A stretch of DNA of 64,000 nucleotides. Origin: Spirochaetaceae bacterium (GTDB lineage Bacteria; Spirochaetota; Spirochaetia; Treponematales; Treponemataceae). A program made the position numbers and the translations under genes. The DNA lies in assembly GCA_017618015.1 (NCBI GenBank), contig JAFZVC010000025.1, forward strand, positions 62,001 through 126,000, read 5' to 3'. The notes beneath the pieces were generated by a model. That model saw only the letters and a list, made by a program, of their open reading frames with translations. It was not told where the DNA came from and ran no database searches. Positions 17,292-26,295 of this stretch are shown here, piece after piece; positions within the stretch are counted from its first letter, which is position 1; every line of letters begins with the position of its first letter.

Positions 17292-18200
17292 CTATTTCTT
17301 GTTGTCCTTTGCTTTTAACGCAGCGTCTTTCTTTGTTGTGTTCATCATCCAAAGAACTCCGGCTGTACTTACGACTGTAATAACCATAGAGAACGCGGCG
17401 GCAAGCGGCCAGTTGCGCGTCTTGTTGACCTGGTCTACGATTATGTTTCCGAGCATGTATGAGCTTTTTCCACCTACAAGAAGAGGAATTGTGTACGCAC
17501 CAAAAATCGGGATGAATGTGAAGATAAGTGCCGTAACAACGCCGCTCTTTATGCTTGGAAGAAGTATCTTAAACATGGACTGGGCTTTTGTAGCACCCAA
17601 GTCACGCGAGGCTTCCAAAAGCGAAAAGTCGAAACGGTCAATCGCAGTAAAAATAGGAAGTATCGCATAAGGCAGATACATGTAAACGGAGAGAAGGATT
17701 ACAGCCCGCTGGTTATAGAGCAGAGGCAGATAATCATCGATTATGCCGAGTTTAAGGAGTAATGTGTTTATAAGTCCGTCGTTTCCAAGAATGGACATAC
17801 AGGCAAAAATGCGGATAAGAGAGTTCGTCCAGAATGGAATGATAATCAGCATAAGAAGAAGCGTTTGGTGCTTGCTGCGAGCTATTGCGTATCCGCATGG
17901 CAAGGCGATGATTATCGTTATGAGTGAGGAAATGACAGATATCCACAGTGTCCGCAAAAATACGATGCCGTATGATTTGCTGAACATCTGCGCGTATGCA
18001 TCTAACGAGAATTCCCAGACGACACCGCCGTAAAGTCCTTTTTTAAGGAAGCTGTATATCGTTATGATTACGAGCGGGGCGACAAAGAAAATTGTGAACC
18101 ATATTCCCATCGGCCATGCGTAGCGTATGCCGAGGTTTTTCGCGCGGTATTTTTTCGTGCCTTTTTCTTCCTGGGCAGGAGGAACAGCCTTGTCGCTCAT
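17292..18200 (-). CDS. potB: spermidine/putrescine ABC permease PotB
   Basis: A 302-aa permease with six membrane segments, the first around residues 30-52. The EAA loop reads EASRDLGATKAQSMFKILLPSIKSG. It pairs with PotC to form the polyamine channel. Its ATG overlaps the potA stop (ATGA), so the two are translationally coupled. The basic C-terminal tail (NTTKKDAALKAKDNKK) lies in the cytoplasm. Confidence 0.92.
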   Translation of the reverse strand: MSDKAVPPAQEEKGTKKYRAKNLGIRYAWPMGIWFTIFFVAPLVIITIYSFLKKGLYGGVVWEFSLDAYAQMFSKSYGIVFLRTLWISVISSLITIIIALPCGYAIARSKHQTLLLMLIIIPFWTNSLIRIFACMSILGNDGLINTLLLKLGIIDDYLPLLYNQRAVILLSVYMYLPYAILPIFTAIDRFDFSLLEASRDLGATKAQSMFKILLPSIKSGVVTALIFTFIPIFGAYTIPLLVGGKSSYMLGNIIVDQVNKTRNWPLAAAFSMVITVVSTAGVLWMMNTTKKDAALKAKDNKK

Positions 18201-19336
18201 TGGTCTATGTCCTCAACGATGTAGCCGTCGTTCGCGCTCCAAGAGACGAACACCTTGTCTTTCCATTCAATTTCCGGGCCGTCATCAAGATAATTCGTAT
18301 GCTGCTTGAAAACTTTGATGATTGTGCCGTTCTCGAGCTTTACATAGAACTTTGACTGGAAGCCGGAATATACAGGCTCTTCGACAATGCCTTCGAATAC
18401 GTTGATATCCTGGCGTGTCGTGTTCGGCGGTTCCGTTGATATGCGGATCTTTTCCGGGCGGATAGATACGCAGACTTTCTGTCCGGGATCTGTCTCTTCG
18501 TAGTCTGTAACAAGAATTGGCTTGTTGAGCTCCGGAATCGTAAGCTTGCACATATATTCGGGATCTCTGCCCTCTGGTGTGTACTGCTTGCATTCCTGAA
18601 CGTTCGCGGCAAAAAGATTTGTCTCGCCGATGAATTTTGCGACGAATTCTGTTGCCGGGCTTTCGTAAATTTCAAAAGGAGTTCCGACCTGAAGCACTTT
18701 TCCCTGGTTCATTACGGCAATGCGGTCAGAAACAGAAAGTGCCTCTGCCTGATCGTGCGTTACGTAGATGAACGTAATTCCGATTTTGTCGTGAAGTGCA
18801 TCAAGATCGATAAGAAGCTGTGTGCGGAGTTTTGCGTCGAGCGCAGAGAGCGGCTCGTCAAGCAAAAGAACGGAAGGTTCGTTTATAAGAGCGCGTGCAA
18901 TTGCGACACGCTGACGCTGACCGCCGGAAAGCTGGTTCGGCTTTTTGTCCATGTGGGCATCGAGCTGAACAAGGTGAAGATATTCTTTAACTTTAGCGTC
19001 AATTTCCTGTTTGTCGAGTTTTTTCAGGCGTAAGGGGAACGCAACGTTTTCGTAGACTGAAAGATGCGGGAAAAGTGCGTAACTCTGAAATACTGTGTTG
19101 GAAGGTCGTTTATCAGGCGGAAGAGGAATTATATCCTTGTCGTCAAAAAGAACGGCACCTGTATCCGGAAATTCAAATCCTGCGATGATGCGGAGAAGTG
19201 TTGTTTTTCCACAGCCGGAAGGACCGAGGAGAGAGAAGAATTCTCCCTTGTTGATTGTAAAATCAACGTTATCAAGCGCATGGAAAGTGCCGAATGACTT
19301 TGATACGCTGCTGATTGTAACTGTACTTCCTTTCAA
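18197..19336 (-). CDS. potA: spermidine/putrescine ABC transporter ATPase PotA
   Basis: The 379-aa ATPase has Walker A GPSGCGKTT (about 38-46), Q-loop FQSYALFPH, signature LSGGQRQRVAIARAL, Walker B VLLLDEP and the H-loop YVTHDQAEAL, then a C-terminal TOBE-type regulatory region (about 290-379). The only in-frame start is TTG at 19336: a TAA lies three codons upstream and no ATG is near. The AGGAGG ends 13 bases before the TTG, a long spacing, so translation may be weak. It is the first gene of potABCD. Confidence 0.95.
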   Translation of the reverse strand: MKGSTVTISSVSKSFGTFHALDNVDFTINKGEFFSLLGPSGCGKTTLLRIIAGFEFPDTGAVLFDDKDIIPLPPDKRPSNTVFQSYALFPHLSVYENVAFPLRLKKLDKQEIDAKVKEYLHLVQLDAHMDKKPNQLSGGQRQRVAIARALINEPSVLLLDEPLSALDAKLRTQLLIDLDALHDKIGITFIYVTHDQAEALSVSDRIAVMNQGKVLQVGTPFEIYESPATEFVAKFIGETNLFAANVQECKQYTPEGRDPEYMCKLTIPELNKPILVTDYEETDPGQKVCVSIRPEKIRISTEPPNTTRQDINVFEGIVEEPVYSGFQSKFYVKLENGTIIKVFKQHTNYLDDGPEIEWKDKVFVSWSANDGYIVEDIDQ

Positions 19337-19374
19337 TGTTTCTTATGTTCCTCCTGAAATAAGAAAACTCTTAA

Positions 19375-19432
19375 GCAACATGGTTTTTTTGTTGCAACAT
19401 GAACAATGAAATAAAATGCCCTCTGTTGTCAA
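19375..19432 (-). promoter_or_regulatory. potA upstream region: -35 box and repeated GCAACATG
   Basis: A consensus TTGACA lies on the minus strand at 19427-19432, but the -10 position 17 bp away is poor (TCATTG). Two direct copies of GCAACATG (19375-19382 and 19394-19401, 19 bases apart) sit just downstream and could bind a regulator. Weak promoter plus repeats suggests control, but no regulator is identified. Confidence 0.35.
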
Positions 19433-19468
19433 TATGTTTTTTGGAGTAATCCCGAAAAAAATGTAAAA

Positions 19469-20635
19469 TTACGACAGTTTTTCTCCCGCTTCTTTTAGCA
19501 TGTCCGGTATTTGTATATGCTGCGGGCATTTAGTCGCACAGAGCCCACAGCCGACGCACTTGTCCGCACCCTTGCCGTCTTTCTTGAGCTTTATATAGTC
19601 CGCAGAAACCGATTTAGGAGAGTCGGCTTCGAACGCGCCTCTAAGGGATGCGTCATTATATGCGCTGAAAATGTCCGGTATGCTGACGCCTTGCGGACAC
19701 GGCATGCAGTAGTTGCAGTGCGTGCATGGAACTTTTATGCGGCTTTCGAACCAGTCTTTCGCCTGTTTGACGACGGCGAGCTGTTTTTGCGGCAGCGAGT
19801 TCGGGAATGATGCGGAAGCGGTGGCGCAGTTTACAAGAACTTGCGTCATGTCGTTCATGCCTGAAAGTGCTGTTACTATTTCCTGGCTTTCCCACACGAA
19901 GCGCAGTCCCCATTCCGCTGGAAGACGCGGTGTTTCCGCTGCCGCAAAAATGTCGCGAACGCCTTTCGGCGGGTTCGCGAGCAGACCTCCGCGAAGAGGT
20001 TCCATCGCTATTACGCCAATTTCATGCTTGGCAGCGTAGGCGAGCGCCTGCTTTCCTGGGTTGGAGGTCTGCTTCTCGCCGTCGTCGTCAAGGTAGTTGT
20101 ACTGAATCTGGCAGAACTCCCAGCCAGCATATTCATCTATCATCTTTTTGAAGACTTCGAGCGAGTCGTGGAACGAAAAGCCGATGTGCTTTATTTTGCC
20201 GAGCTTCTTGGCGCGTTCCATAAAGCTTGTCGCATGAAGTTTTTTCATATTTTCCCAAGATGACGCGTGCATTGCGTGGAGTAGGTAAAAGTCGATGTGG
20301 TCGGTTTTGAGCCGGCGAAGCTGCTCGTCAAGGATGCGGTCAAAATCGGCTTCTTCTTTTATCTCCCAAACAGGGCACTTGTCAGCGATGTACACTTTGT
20401 CGCGAAGGTTCTCTTCGGCAAGGATGCTTCCAAGAACTTCTTCGCTCTTGCCGTGATGGTACGGCCATGCGGTGTCGTAGTAGTTTATGCCTTCGTTGTA
20501 CGCGGCTTTAATCAGTTCGCGTGTCTTTTCTTTGTCGATGTCTTCTGTGCCCTGCACGAGCGGAAGCCTCATGCAGCCGAATCCTAATGCGGAAATCTTG
20601 CAATCGTCTATTAATGGGAAATGTCTGTAATTCAT
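19469..20635 (-). CDS. aldo/keto reductase with C-terminal 2x[4Fe-4S] ferredoxin domain
   Basis: The 388-aa protein starts as an aldo/keto reductase barrel (ALGFGCMRLPL; YDTAWPYHHGKSEE with the catalytic Asp and Tyr; DHIDFYLLHAMH; IGFSFHD). After about residue 300 come two cysteine clusters, CTHCNYCMPCPQGVSIP and CVGCGLCATKCPQHIQIP, each fit for a [4Fe-4S] centre. This is a known anaerobe subgroup thought to move electrons between NAD(P)H and an iron-sulfur carrier; the true substrate is unknown. It is a single gene. The ATG follows TATAAT by 6 bases with no Shine-Dalgarno. Confidence 0.92.
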   Translation of the reverse strand: MNYRHFPLIDDCKISALGFGCMRLPLVQGTEDIDKEKTRELIKAAYNEGINYYDTAWPYHHGKSEEVLGSILAEENLRDKVYIADKCPVWEIKEEADFDRILDEQLRRLKTDHIDFYLLHAMHASSWENMKKLHATSFMERAKKLGKIKHIGFSFHDSLEVFKKMIDEYAGWEFCQIQYNYLDDDGEKQTSNPGKQALAYAAKHEIGVIAMEPLRGGLLANPPKGVRDIFAAAETPRLPAEWGLRFVWESQEIVTALSGMNDMTQVLVNCATASASFPNSLPQKQLAVVKQAKDWFESRIKVPCTHCNYCMPCPQGVSIPDIFSAYNDASLRGAFEADSPKSVSADYIKLKKDGKGADKCVGCGLCATKCPQHIQIPDMLKEAGEKLS

Positions 20636-20670
20636 TCTTGTATTATATCATGAAGCGACAGAAATGTATT
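20636..20670 (-). promoter_or_regulatory. aldo/keto reductase promoter, predicted leaderless
   Basis: Minus strand extended -10 TGATATAAT (TATAAT at 20642-20647), 6 bases from the ATG. The -35 position (20665-20670) reads AATACA and falls inside the outer arm of the adjacent palindrome. Confidence 0.6.
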
Positions 20671-20837
20671 TAGTAATTAGCTTTCGACAACTGTTATTCA
20701 GGGCATTGCGTAGCTGGCGGGTTCCCTGTGTGGAAAGTATTGACGAACGTAGTGAGGAACCTACTTTCGCACACAGGGAGCCAGCGAGAGCAATGCCCTG
20801 GGTGTATGTCGAAGTGCTTTTTCCACATTTCTGTCGC
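20655..20837. repeat. 183-bp composite palindrome (MITE-like or structured element)
   Basis: Outer arms are perfect 13-mers GCGACAGAAATGT (20655-20667) and ACATTTCTGTCGC (20825-20837). A second pair CTTTCGAC/GTCGAAG lies inside. The core (20699-20800) is a near-continuous hairpin: CAGGGCATTGC with GCAATGCCCTG, TCCCTGTGTG with CACACAGGGA, AAAGTA with TACTTT, and a loop of about 22 bases. No ORF and no clear target-site duplication. It sits between the divergent promoters of two genes. Confidence 0.85.
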
Positions 20838-20853
20838 ATCGTGTACGTGTGTG

Positions 20854-20882
20854 TTGTCGTGACAGCCCCTTTGAGGTATACT
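20854..20882 (+). promoter_or_regulatory. promoter of the 83-aa membrane protein gene
   Basis: TTGTCG (20854-20859), 17-bp spacer, TATACT (20877-20882), about 32 bases before the ATG at 20915, which has its own Shine-Dalgarno. Confidence 0.65.
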
Positions 20883-20914
20883 TAACGCGTTGTGAAAAAC
20901 AAACGGAGGAAAAA

Positions 20915-21166
20915 ATGGTAGCGATTATAATCGGAATTATTCTTATAGCTTTTACGGTTGCGGCTGCGCTTCCTTGCTTCCTTAACTGGGGCCCGGAAAT
21001 TATCATGTTCCTTAAAGGATGTGCGCCTGTACTTTCTGCCCTTATCGGCATACTTGCAGTTTTTATTGGAATTGCGGATATAAAAGACAAAAAAGAAGCT
21101 GAAAAAGAAGAAAAAGCCTCACGCCAGTATGAGGATGAGCATAAAGAAAACGGCAATGCTCAGTAA
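20915..21166 (+). CDS. small inner-membrane protein, unknown
   Basis: The start is the ATG at 20915 after GGAGGA; the longer upstream frame runs through the promoter. The 83-aa product has two hydrophobic helices (about 2-24 and 33-55) with a short Pro/Trp-containing turn, then a cytoplasmic tail of 28 residues that is strongly charged (DIKDKKEAEKEEKAS). I do not recognise the family. It is transcribed alone and its 3' end forms half of a GGCAATG/CATTGCC stem (21152-21177) that may act as a weak terminator. Confidence 0.65.
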   Translation: MVAIIIGIILIAFTVAAALPCFLNWGPEIIMFLKGCAPVLSALIGILAVFIGIADIKDKKEAEKEEKASRQYEDEHKENGNAQ

Positions 21167-21199
21167 AGAACATTGCCGCCTCTTGTCAGTATCTTTGGC

Positions 21200-21601
21200 T
21201 TAATACGATATGCTGAACAGAACGCCGGGCTGAGGAGCTGACCCGCCGCCAAGTGCATATGGATTCAATTTTGCTGTTTCTACAGTTGTCTGTATTTTTG
21301 CCTGATAATCTTTGATAAGCGTATCAACTTGCGAATCTGAAAGTGTGATGTTTTCGGCAAGTTCGCTCTGAGGCATCTTTTTCATTGATACAAGTTGATC
21401 TATAAGGTGATTCAGTATTTGAACCTTGCTTATATTCACCCCATGCTGGCCTTTGCTTGCAGGAATTCCAGAAATATGCTTGAACTGTGAATATTTTACA
21501 AGTCCAGGCTGTACGGGTACGTAAATTTTTCCAGATGCGCCGTTGCTTGGCAGCACATTGCTGTAGGAATATGCGTTCATTGAGCTGATTCCAGAAATCA
21601 T
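21200..21601 (-). CDS. unknown 133-aa protein
   Basis: The start is the ATG at 21601 (MISGISSMNAYSY) after GGAGGA; a start at 21646 is unlikely. No signal peptide or membrane helix. The C-terminal half is Gln/Lys/Thr-rich helical (SQVDTLIKDYQAKIQTTVE) and ends in a Gly/Pro-rich tail. I do not recognise the family. It is a single gene between converging and same-strand neighbours. Confidence 0.55.
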   Translation of the reverse strand: MISGISSMNAYSYSNVLPSNGASGKIYVPVQPGLVKYSQFKHISGIPASKGQHGVNISKVQILNHLIDQLVSMKKMPQSELAENITLSDSQVDTLIKDYQAKIQTTVETAKLNPYALGGGSAPQPGVLFSISY

Positions 21602-21695
21602 AGTATCCTCCGGACTTTTTAATTTTACGGATGCTGTAGTGGGCAACCGTCTACTTTAAATGTCGGAGAAAGTTTTAATAAGTTTACAAATAAAT

Positions 21696-22964
21696 TTAAT
21701 AATACTGACGTTTCCAAATTGCGTACAGCGTTTCGAGCGATGATGACTGCCCGCTCGTTTTAGTCGTGTTCACAATATCAGTTAGATACGGGATTATTAC
21801 TTTTTCTTTCAGGCTGCTCCAACGCTCCGGCAGAATGTGGCTGTTCGCGTAGAGACTGTCTTTTGGGGGCAAGTTGCCAAGAAGAAGCGGATAATATATC
21901 GGGAAATAAAGCTCGTTGACGTTTCGGACCGAAGAAAAACCGCCGGCAATTCCAAAATCCTTTATCGTCAGATTCATTTTGCGTGACCATTCGAGCATTG
22001 CTTTTTGGTTCTGTTCCTGCATGAACCAAATTATGAACTGCTGCGCGTCTTTAAGTTTTTTCGAGTCTTTGTACATTCCTATGTAGAGTATTGTATCCTC
22101 TATCGGGATTATGCCGTCGGCTGTAAGCCAGCGGAAATCAAGCCCGGAAAGGCTGTCATCATCCATTTTGAAAAGAGATGCGCTCGTATTGTATGCGAAA
22201 GTGCAGTGACCTTCTGTAATCCACTTCGTTTCCGTCGTGTACAGGTACTTGTATTTGTAATCCTGTTCAGCCGTTGTAGACGTATTTTTTTCTTCCGTCC
22301 AGCTTTTAAGGTATTGTATCGATTTTTTTAGGTTCTCATCATCCCACTTAAAGTTGTCGGCTTCCATCGTGAAATTCGTCTTGTACAGTTTTGCCACGAC
22401 GTACAGAAACTCAGAATCCCAGCCGGGTGCGAAACCCATGGAAGTGTATGCGCCCGATTTGTTCTGTTTGTTAAACTCCGCGCTTATATCGCGTATCTGG
22501 TCGGTGTTTATTACGTATGGATCTGGGATAAGATTGTCGTTCGTCTCTGAAAAGATAACGAGCGGAAGATTAAAGCTGATTGGCAGAAGATACTGCTTTC
22601 CTGACAAAAAGCCGGAATCGAGCAGCTGCGGATAAAACTGCTGACGGTTTATGTGAAGGTCAGAAAAAAGATAGTCGAGCGGCAGGAAGTATTTTTCGAC
22701 CTGTGCTTCCGTAAAGCCTTCGCCGACGATTATGTCCGGTTTTTGTTCATCGTGTGTCGGCGGTAATGACTGTGCTATGTTTTCCCTGTAGCGAATGACT
22801 ACTTTAAGGTCTGAGCTTGTGGAGTTGAACAGCTCGGCGTATTCGGCGAATTCTGGACGGTCGGTCCACAGAAGAACAGTTCCGTCTGACTTGGAGCAGG
22901 AGAATATTGTTAATATCGCCACGAGCAATAAAGCAAGGACGTTAAGCTTTTTCCGCAAGTTCAT
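21696..22964 (-). CDS. family-1-type extracellular solute-binding lipoprotein
   Basis: The 422-aa protein has a lipoprotein signal (LLLVAILTIFSC) and the general fold of ABC sugar-binding proteins: VLLWTDRPEFAEYAELFN, DIIVGEGFTE, LLPISFNLPLVIFSET, and a late FIIWFMQEQNQKAMLEW. No ABC permease or ATPase adjoins. It starts 23 bases inside the aminotransferase gene, so it is expressed from that promoter. The ligand is unknown; the pairing with an aminotransferase hints at an amino-compound but is only inference. Confidence 0.85.
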   Translation of the reverse strand: MNLRKKLNVLALLLVAILTIFSCSKSDGTVLLWTDRPEFAEYAELFNSTSSDLKVVIRYRENIAQSLPPTHDEQKPDIIVGEGFTEAQVEKYFLPLDYLFSDLHINRQQFYPQLLDSGFLSGKQYLLPISFNLPLVIFSETNDNLIPDPYVINTDQIRDISAEFNKQNKSGAYTSMGFAPGWDSEFLYVVAKLYKTNFTMEADNFKWDDENLKKSIQYLKSWTEEKNTSTTAEQDYKYKYLYTTETKWITEGHCTFAYNTSASLFKMDDDSLSGLDFRWLTADGIIPIEDTILYIGMYKDSKKLKDAQQFIIWFMQEQNQKAMLEWSRKMNLTIKDFGIAGGFSSVRNVNELYFPIYYPLLLGNLPPKDSLYANSHILPERWSSLKEKVIIPYLTDIVNTTKTSGQSSSLETLYAIWKRQYY

Positions 22965-24258
22965 GCGCTACAGTGTAAACAGCTTCATATACTACGTCAA
23001 TATCGCGCTTGTCCAGACTGGAGAACGCTATGCGCAAATGAGAACTATCTATGGCGATTGTTCCGATTCCCTGCTCCTTAAGAAGCTTTTGTCTAAGCTC
23101 CTCCGCGTTCACGCCGTAGCATGTGAAGCTCATAAAGTATCCGGAGTTGAACGGCATAGGTACAAGAACCGTGTCTTCCGTATACTTGTTGAGTATGTTT
23201 CTTACGCGGCGGTAGCGGCCTTCGAGTATGCTTCTGAAACGCTTTTTGTCCGCACCGAGGTTCGGGCTTGTAAAAGCTTTGAGCAGTATTGACTGAGCGG
23301 GCGTGTTGCTGCAAGAAACAGAAGAGCGGATAATGCCCATAAGCTTTTTCTGGAGTGCTTCATACTGTGGTTCTGTTATGCCTTTTCCGGCAAAAGTAAG
23401 GAAGCCGCAGCGGAAGCCCCAGACGTAATCTTCTTTTGTAGGACCGTCAATCTTTATGGCGGCGATATTTTCGTGAAGGTCTGCTACGGCGGCAAACAGC
23501 GACTCTTTAGCCGCGTTCTGCTCGTAATTCAGCCCGAAATATGCGTCGTCACAGCAGACAAGGAGCTTTGTTCCTTTTTCCGCGAAGCTCTTGAGTATTG
23601 CGCATATTTCTTTCATCTCGGCTTCTGTAGGCGTGTAGCCCGACGGATTCTGCGGAAAGTTAAGGAGTATCCGCACCTTTCCTTTCGCGTCCGCTTCTTC
23701 CTGAACGCACTGTTTGAACGCGTCAAGATTGAAACCGCCTTCGAAAGCGTTACCGACGAACATCGGGAACTGTTTAAGTTTTGCGTTCCTGCGGGTTTCT
23801 ACTACAAGAGAGTAGTTGTCCCAGCACGGATCGCCTGTAACAAGGCAGTCACCTTCTGAAAGGAAAAGATCACATATATAAGAGATTCCTGCTGTAAGAC
23901 CCGGAACTACAACGGGCAGTGAGAAACTTTTTGCTTCCAAAGACGGATTTTTAGCAATTATTTTTTCTTTCCAGAGCTGTCTTAACTCTGGTATGCCGGC
24001 GGTCGGTGCGTAAGAAACGGTTTCTTCCGGTGAAAGGTGCGGTAATTGCGCCTGAATTTCTGGAAGGACGACAGGATGCTTGTCGTTTACCGTGGTGCCT
24101 ATTGTGGCATTAGCCCTCCAGCCGTGAATGCGAGCCTCTCCGCCCTGTGAAATAATTCCTCTGGGGAAGAACATTCTTTCGCCCATATCGGAAAAAAGTG
24201 AGGCAAAGCTAGTGCCTTTTAATGTATCGTTTAATTCTTGCGCTAATACGTTTAACAT
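22942..24258 (-). CDS. class I/II PLP-dependent aminotransferase
   Basis: The 438-aa enzyme has the fold-type I aminotransferase marks: YAPTAGIPELRQLW, the NFPQNPSGYTPT loop, CCDDAYFGL with the Asp that holds PLP nitrogen, and IDGPTKEDYVWGFRCGF with the Schiff-base Lys and a phosphate-binding Arg near residues 260-275. The substrate cannot be told from sequence; the group includes aspartate- and alanine-type enzymes. The ATG lacks a Shine-Dalgarno and lies 6 bases after a -10 box. Confidence 0.9.
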   Translation of the reverse strand: MLNVLAQELNDTLKGTSFASLFSDMGERMFFPRGIISQGGEARIHGWRANATIGTTVNDKHPVVLPEIQAQLPHLSPEETVSYAPTAGIPELRQLWKEKIIAKNPSLEAKSFSLPVVVPGLTAGISYICDLFLSEGDCLVTGDPCWDNYSLVVETRRNAKLKQFPMFVGNAFEGGFNLDAFKQCVQEEADAKGKVRILLNFPQNPSGYTPTEAEMKEICAILKSFAEKGTKLLVCCDDAYFGLNYEQNAAKESLFAAVADLHENIAAIKIDGPTKEDYVWGFRCGFLTFAGKGITEPQYEALQKKLMGIIRSSVSCSNTPAQSILLKAFTSPNLGADKKRFRSILEGRYRRVRNILNKYTEDTVLVPMPFNSGYFMSFTCYGVNAEELRQKLLKEQGIGTIAIDSSHLRIAFSSLDKRDIDVVYEAVYTVAHELAEKA

Positions 24259-24294
24259 GATAGTGTTATACTACCTGATAGGCTTTGATGTCAA
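24259..24294 (-). promoter_or_regulatory. aminotransferase promoter, predicted leaderless
   Basis: Minus strand TTGACA (24289-24294), 18-bp spacer, TATAAC (24265-24270), 6 bases to the ATG. Confidence 0.75.
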
Positions 24295-24393
24295 TTAGGA
24301 AATGCATAAACATACAAAAAATGTATTGATTTTTGCAAATTCATACAGTTTATAAAATGAGTCCACGAAAAATCATGGTTTCATAGGGGTGGT

Positions 24394-25410
24394 ATGGTGT
24401 CTGATACTAATGATGCATTCGAAAAGTGCCGGGCTATAATTGATGCTTGCCGGGCAGAAATTTCCAAACGTGTTGTAGGTCAGCAGCAAGTTGTTGACGG
24501 AATACTGATGGGACTTATCACAGGAGGTCATATCCTTCTGGAAGGTGTTCCTGGTCTTGCGAAAACGTTGGCTGTAAAAACTTTTTCCGATATTTCAGGT
24601 CTTGATTTTAAGCGCATTCAGTTTACTCCTGACCTTCTTCCGGCTGATGTTACGGGAACGCTCCTGTACCAGCAGAACACAGGTACGTTCACAGTTAGAA
24701 AAGGCCCTGTGTTTGCGAACCTTGTCCTTGCTGACGAAATAAACCGCGCGCCCGCGAAAGTTCAGTCAGCTCTTTTGGAGGCGATGGCAGAAAAGCAGGT
24801 TACGATTGGCGAAAAGACGTACAGTCTGCCGGAGCCGTTCCTTGTTCTTGCTACACAGAACCCGATTGAGCAGGAAGGTACGTACAGCTTGCCAGAGGCA
24901 GAGCTCGACAGGTTCATGCTGAAAGTGCTCGTTCCGTACCCGACGCCGGAAAGCGAGATTTCCATCGTTAAGGCGGGCGGAAAGCCGGAGAAAATAGCAG
25001 TCAACAAAGTTCTTGACGCAGCGAAGATTTTGGAGTGCCGCGCACAGCTTGAAAACGTAAAGTGCGCAGATGAGATAATCGAGTACATTGTGTCGCTCGT
25101 AAACGTAACGCGTCCCGAGACAGGCAAGGGCCATTCTGGATTAAGGGCTACGGCGGCGGGAAGAAACCGCGACGACATCCTTAAATACATTGCGTTCGGT
25201 GTGTCTCCGCGCGGCGGCATAGCTCTTTGCCAGTGCGCAAAAGCTGCTGCGCTCTTTGAAGGACGCTCGTACGTTTTGCCAGAGGATGTTAAGAAAGTTG
25301 CACCGCTTGTTCTGCGCCATAGATTTGTTCTTTCGTACGAAGCCGCCGCCGACGGCGTTACTTCGGATGACCTTATAGCTAAAATCCTTTCTTTGATGCC
25401 GGTTCCGTAA
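24394..25410 (+). CDS. MoxR-family AAA+ ATPase
   Basis: The 338-aa ATPase has Walker A ILLEGVPGLAKT (about 46-57), Walker B LVLADEINRAP, sensor LVLATQNPIEQEGTYSLPEAELDRFM and an AAA lid (DVKKVAPLVLRHR). MoxR ATPases act as chaperones that assemble or activate VWA-domain protein complexes. It is the first gene of a rightward operon with DUF58 and Bat genes, the standard context. The ATG at 24394 follows AGGGGTGGT. Confidence 0.95.
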   Translation: MVSDTNDAFEKCRAIIDACRAEISKRVVGQQQVVDGILMGLITGGHILLEGVPGLAKTLAVKTFSDISGLDFKRIQFTPDLLPADVTGTLLYQQNTGTFTVRKGPVFANLVLADEINRAPAKVQSALLEAMAEKQVTIGEKTYSLPEPFLVLATQNPIEQEGTYSLPEAELDRFMLKVLVPYPTPESEISIVKAGGKPEKIAVNKVLDAAKILECRAQLENVKCADEIIEYIVSLVNVTRPETGKGHSGLRATAAGRNRDDILKYIAFGVSPRGGIALCQCAKAAALFEGRSYVLPEDVKKVAPLVLRHRFVLSYEAAADGVTSDDLIAKILSLMPVP

Positions 25411-26294
25411 TGCCATCCATTATTGAGTCAAGGGAAAGCCTTGCTATCCGTGCCAGCCGGCTCCGGCTGCGGGCGCGGACAATTGCAGGCGGTATGAAAA
25501 CAGGTTCTTTCCGCTCCATATACCGTGGCATGGGTGTTGAATTCAATGGCGTCCGCGAATACCTTCAGGGTGATGACGTGCGCCTTATCGACTGGAACGT
25601 AACAGCCCGCATGGGAAAGACATACGTCAAGCTTTTTGAAGAAGAAAAAGAACTTATAGTTTTTTTCGTAATAGACAGGTCGCTTTCGATGCAGCAGGGA
25701 GCAGGAAGCCGGAGCCGGCTGGAGGCTGCCGCAGAGACAGCTGCATTGCTCACGCTCGCGGCTTCGATCAACAACAGTCCTGTTGGAGCCGTAATGTTCG
25801 GCGGTTCTGTTGAGTTTTCCTGTGCGCCGGAGGCGGGGCGTGACTGCGAGATGCTTATCCTTTCACAGCTCGACTCTCTTCCTAAATCAAGGGAAAAAGG
25901 CTCGGTGCTTTCAAATGCGCTTCACGGCACGCACCGCCTTTTGCGGAGCCGCGCGCTCGTGTTTGTAATTTCAGACTTCCGCACCACAGGCTACGAAAAG
26001 GAGCTTGCCCGTCTTGCGCTTAAGCACGACGTAATAGCCGTCCGTTGCACCGACACTTGCGACATGGAGCTTCCTGAAGCCGGAAGCATTCCGTTTTTTG
26101 ACGCGGAGACGGGCATAAAACGCGTGCTGCCTACGTCACTGCCGACTTTCCGCAAGGCTTGGCGCGACGATAACAAGCTGCGTGTAAAACGCTGGCAAAG
26201 TATGTGCGCGCGGCGTGGTGTAATCCCGCTTGTTATGCCTACAGAAGCCGATCCTGTCGTCGTTCTTTCGCAGTTTTTTAAGCAGGGGCATTGA
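25410..26294 (+). CDS. DUF58 protein (MoxR operon partner)
   Basis: The 294-aa protein has the DUF58 core: GVEFNGVREYLQGDDVRLIDWNVTARMGKTYVKLFEEE, followed by a VWA-like half with VFFVIDRSLSMQQG (MIDAS-type DxSxS) and LVFVISDFRTTGYE. It is cytoplasmic and lacks membrane helices. Its ATG overlaps the moxR stop (TAATG). With MoxR and the Bat proteins it forms a membrane-associated complex needed for envelope or stress functions in other bacteria. Confidence 0.92.
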   Translation: MPSIIESRESLAIRASRLRLRARTIAGGMKTGSFRSIYRGMGVEFNGVREYLQGDDVRLIDWNVTARMGKTYVKLFEEEKELIVFFVIDRSLSMQQGAGSRSRLEAAAETAALLTLAASINNSPVGAVMFGGSVEFSCAPEAGRDCEMLILSQLDSLPKSREKGSVLSNALHGTHRLLRSRALVFVISDFRTTGYEKELARLALKHDVIAVRCTDTCDMELPEAGSIPFFDAETGIKRVLPTSLPTFRKAWRDDNKLRVKRWQSMCARRGVIPLVMPTEADPVVVLSQFFKQGH

Positions 26295-26295
26295 T

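Noticed and set aside
20655-20837. Palindrome as an insertion sequence
   Set aside because: Too short, no transposase ORF and no exact target duplication.
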